Assembly (NCBI GenBank): GCA_003520205.1
Contig: DOVG01000027.1
Coordinates: forward strand, 2,482-9,477
Direction of reading: 5' to 3'
Length of the DNA: 6,996 nt
From: Lachnospiraceae bacterium
GTDB taxonomy: Bacteria; Bacillota; Clostridia; Lachnospirales; Lachnospiraceae
Numbering within the stretch: the first letter of the stretch is position 1; every line of letters starts with the position of its first letter. Positions 6,249 to 6,996 of the stretch are shown piece by piece. Position numbers and translations under genes: made by a program. The notes under the pieces were generated by a model. It was not told where the DNA came from, searched no databases, and saw only the letters and a program-made list of their open reading frames with translations.

Positions 6249-6968
6249 TTATTTTACTTCAAACTTATATCCGATACGCCATACTGTAGATATGGACCAG
6301 TTATGATCACCAATAAGCTTCTCTCTAAGTCTCTTTACATGCACATCAACCGTTCTGGAATCACCGATGAAATCATATCCCCATAACTGACTCAGAAGCT
6401 GATCTCTGGTAAATACCTGATTCGGATGAGAAGCCAGAAAATAAAGCAACTCTATCTCCTTAGGCGGCATTTCAAGCTGCTGTCCTTCGTATAAAACAGA
6501 ATAGTTTGATATATTTACTAAAAGTCCGGGATACTCTATGAAATCACCATTATGCTGTGCATCTGTTAACTCAGCTGTATGAGCTTCCTCTGCTTTTGAT
6601 GATCCTGATCTTCTGAGTACTGCACTGACTCTTGCCACCAGCTCATTCGAATCAAACGGCTTAACTATATAGTCATCCGCACCCATTTTGAGTCCAAGAA
6701 CCTTATCAAATACTTCGCCTTTTGCAGAAAGCATAATTACCGGCGTATCTCTTGTCTTTCTAACCTGCTGACAAACCTCATATCCATCCATTCCGGGAAG
6801 CATTATATCCAGCAGGATCAGATCAGGATTATACACTTCAATAATCTTAAGTGCTTCCTCACCATCTCCGGCAGTTTCCGTATCATACTGCTCCTTTTCA
6901 AGATACAAGGATATGAGCTCAGCTATGTTCTCATCATCATCAACAATTAAAACCTTTTGCTTAACCAT
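6249..6968 (-). CDS. OmpR/PhoB-family response regulator
   Basis: This is a 239-residue DNA-binding response regulator, a normal length for the family. The receiver domain (about 3-118) shows the acidic pocket Asp10-Asp11 in VLIVDDDENI, the phosphorylation site Asp54 in LLDIMLPGMDGYEV, Ser81 in IMLSAKG and the conserved Lys103 in IVKPFD. A polar linker (about 121-144) leads to the winged-helix Trans_Reg_C domain (about 145-238), with MPPKEIELLYFLASHPNQVF, the recognition-helix region SRTVDVHVKRLREKL and the wing STVWRIGYKFE. It should be phosphorylated by the kinase encoded 15 bp downstream and then bind direct-repeat DNA sites, which are not identifiable here. The domain style resembles ResD, PhoP and SrrA of Firmicutes, but target genes cannot be inferred from this. 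The ATG at 6968 has GAAGGG 8 nt upstream at 6977-6982. Any promoter would be at or beyond the right edge. Confidence 0.97.
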   Translation of the reverse strand: MVKQKVLIVDDDENIAELISLYLEKEQYDTETAGDGEEALKIIEVYNPDLILLDIMLPGMDGYEVCQQVRKTRDTPVIMLSAKGEVFDKVLGLKMGADDYIVKPFDSNELVARVSAVLRRSGSSKAEEAHTAELTDAQHNGDFIEYPGLLVNISNYSVLYEGQQLEMPPKEIELLYFLASHPNQVFTRDQLLSQLWGYDFIGDSRTVDVHVKRLREKLIGDHNWSISTVWRIGYKFEVK

Positions 6969-6996
6969 ACTTTAATCCCTTCTACAGTTTTACTAT

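Larger units (their letters stand above)
1..6968 (-). other. Apparent single transcription unit of eight genes
   Basis: All eight genes share one strand with gaps of 15, 16, 23, 2, 2, 21 and 35 bp. None of the gaps contains a GC-rich stem followed by a T run, and none is long enough for a full promoter outside coding sequence. This fits one operon, although promoters embedded in the upstream genes, for example before the Lrp-type regulator or the aminotransferase, cannot be excluded by eye. The 28 bp right of the first gene holds its ribosome binding site but no complete promoter. Confidence 0.6.

Noticed and set aside
6969..6996. Promoter for the response regulator gene in the right-edge 28 bp
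   Set aside because: Only the ribosome binding site and an AT-rich stretch are visible. There is no room for paired -35 and -10 elements, so a promoter cannot be supported.

Overview
All eight genes in this window lie on the minus strand, so transcription reads from the right edge to the left. The DNA is AT-rich to moderate in GC. Coding regions use many ATA isoleucine and AGA arginine codons, and nearly every gene has a strong purine-rich Shine-Dalgarno sequence. With the protein families present (YhaM exoribonuclease, PatA/AlaT-like aminotransferase, Firmicute-style OmpR/HisKA pair), this points to a Firmicute. A Clostridia/Lachnospiraceae gut or rumen anaerobe is the best guess; that family-level placement is inference.

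Layout in transcription order: (1) 6968-6249, OmpR/PhoB-type response regulator; (2) 6233-4674, its membrane sensor histidine kinase; (3) 4657-4169, Lrp/AsnC-type regulator; (4) 4145-2982, PLP-dependent class I aminotransferase; (5) 2979-2044, YhaM-type OB-fold/HD 3'-5' exoribonuclease; (6) 2041-1052, DusC-like dihydrouridine synthase; (7) 1030-632, PaaI-like hotdog thioesterase; (8) 596-1, N-terminal half of an aldo/keto reductase cut by the left edge. The gaps are 15, 16, 23, 2, 2, 21 and 35 bp. None holds a visible terminator, so the set reads as one long operon or an operon with promoters inside genes. The promoter of the first gene would lie beyond the right edge.

The genes form modules. 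The first is an envelope-signal two-component system. The second is an amino-acid-sensing regulator beside an aminotransferase, a pairing like Bacillus subtilis alaR-alaT. The third is an RNA-metabolism pair (exoribonuclease and tRNA-modifying enzyme) that looks translationally coupled to the aminotransferase. The last is two small-molecule enzymes (thioesterase, oxidoreductase). No common pathway is evident.

Coding density is about 98 percent and there is no stretch over 35 bp without a gene apart from the edges. I see no RNA genes, CRISPR, mobile elements, phage genes or sizeable repeats. I did not find a convincing undescribed system: this looks like ordinary core genome. The findings below are modest points of gene context and residue substitution.
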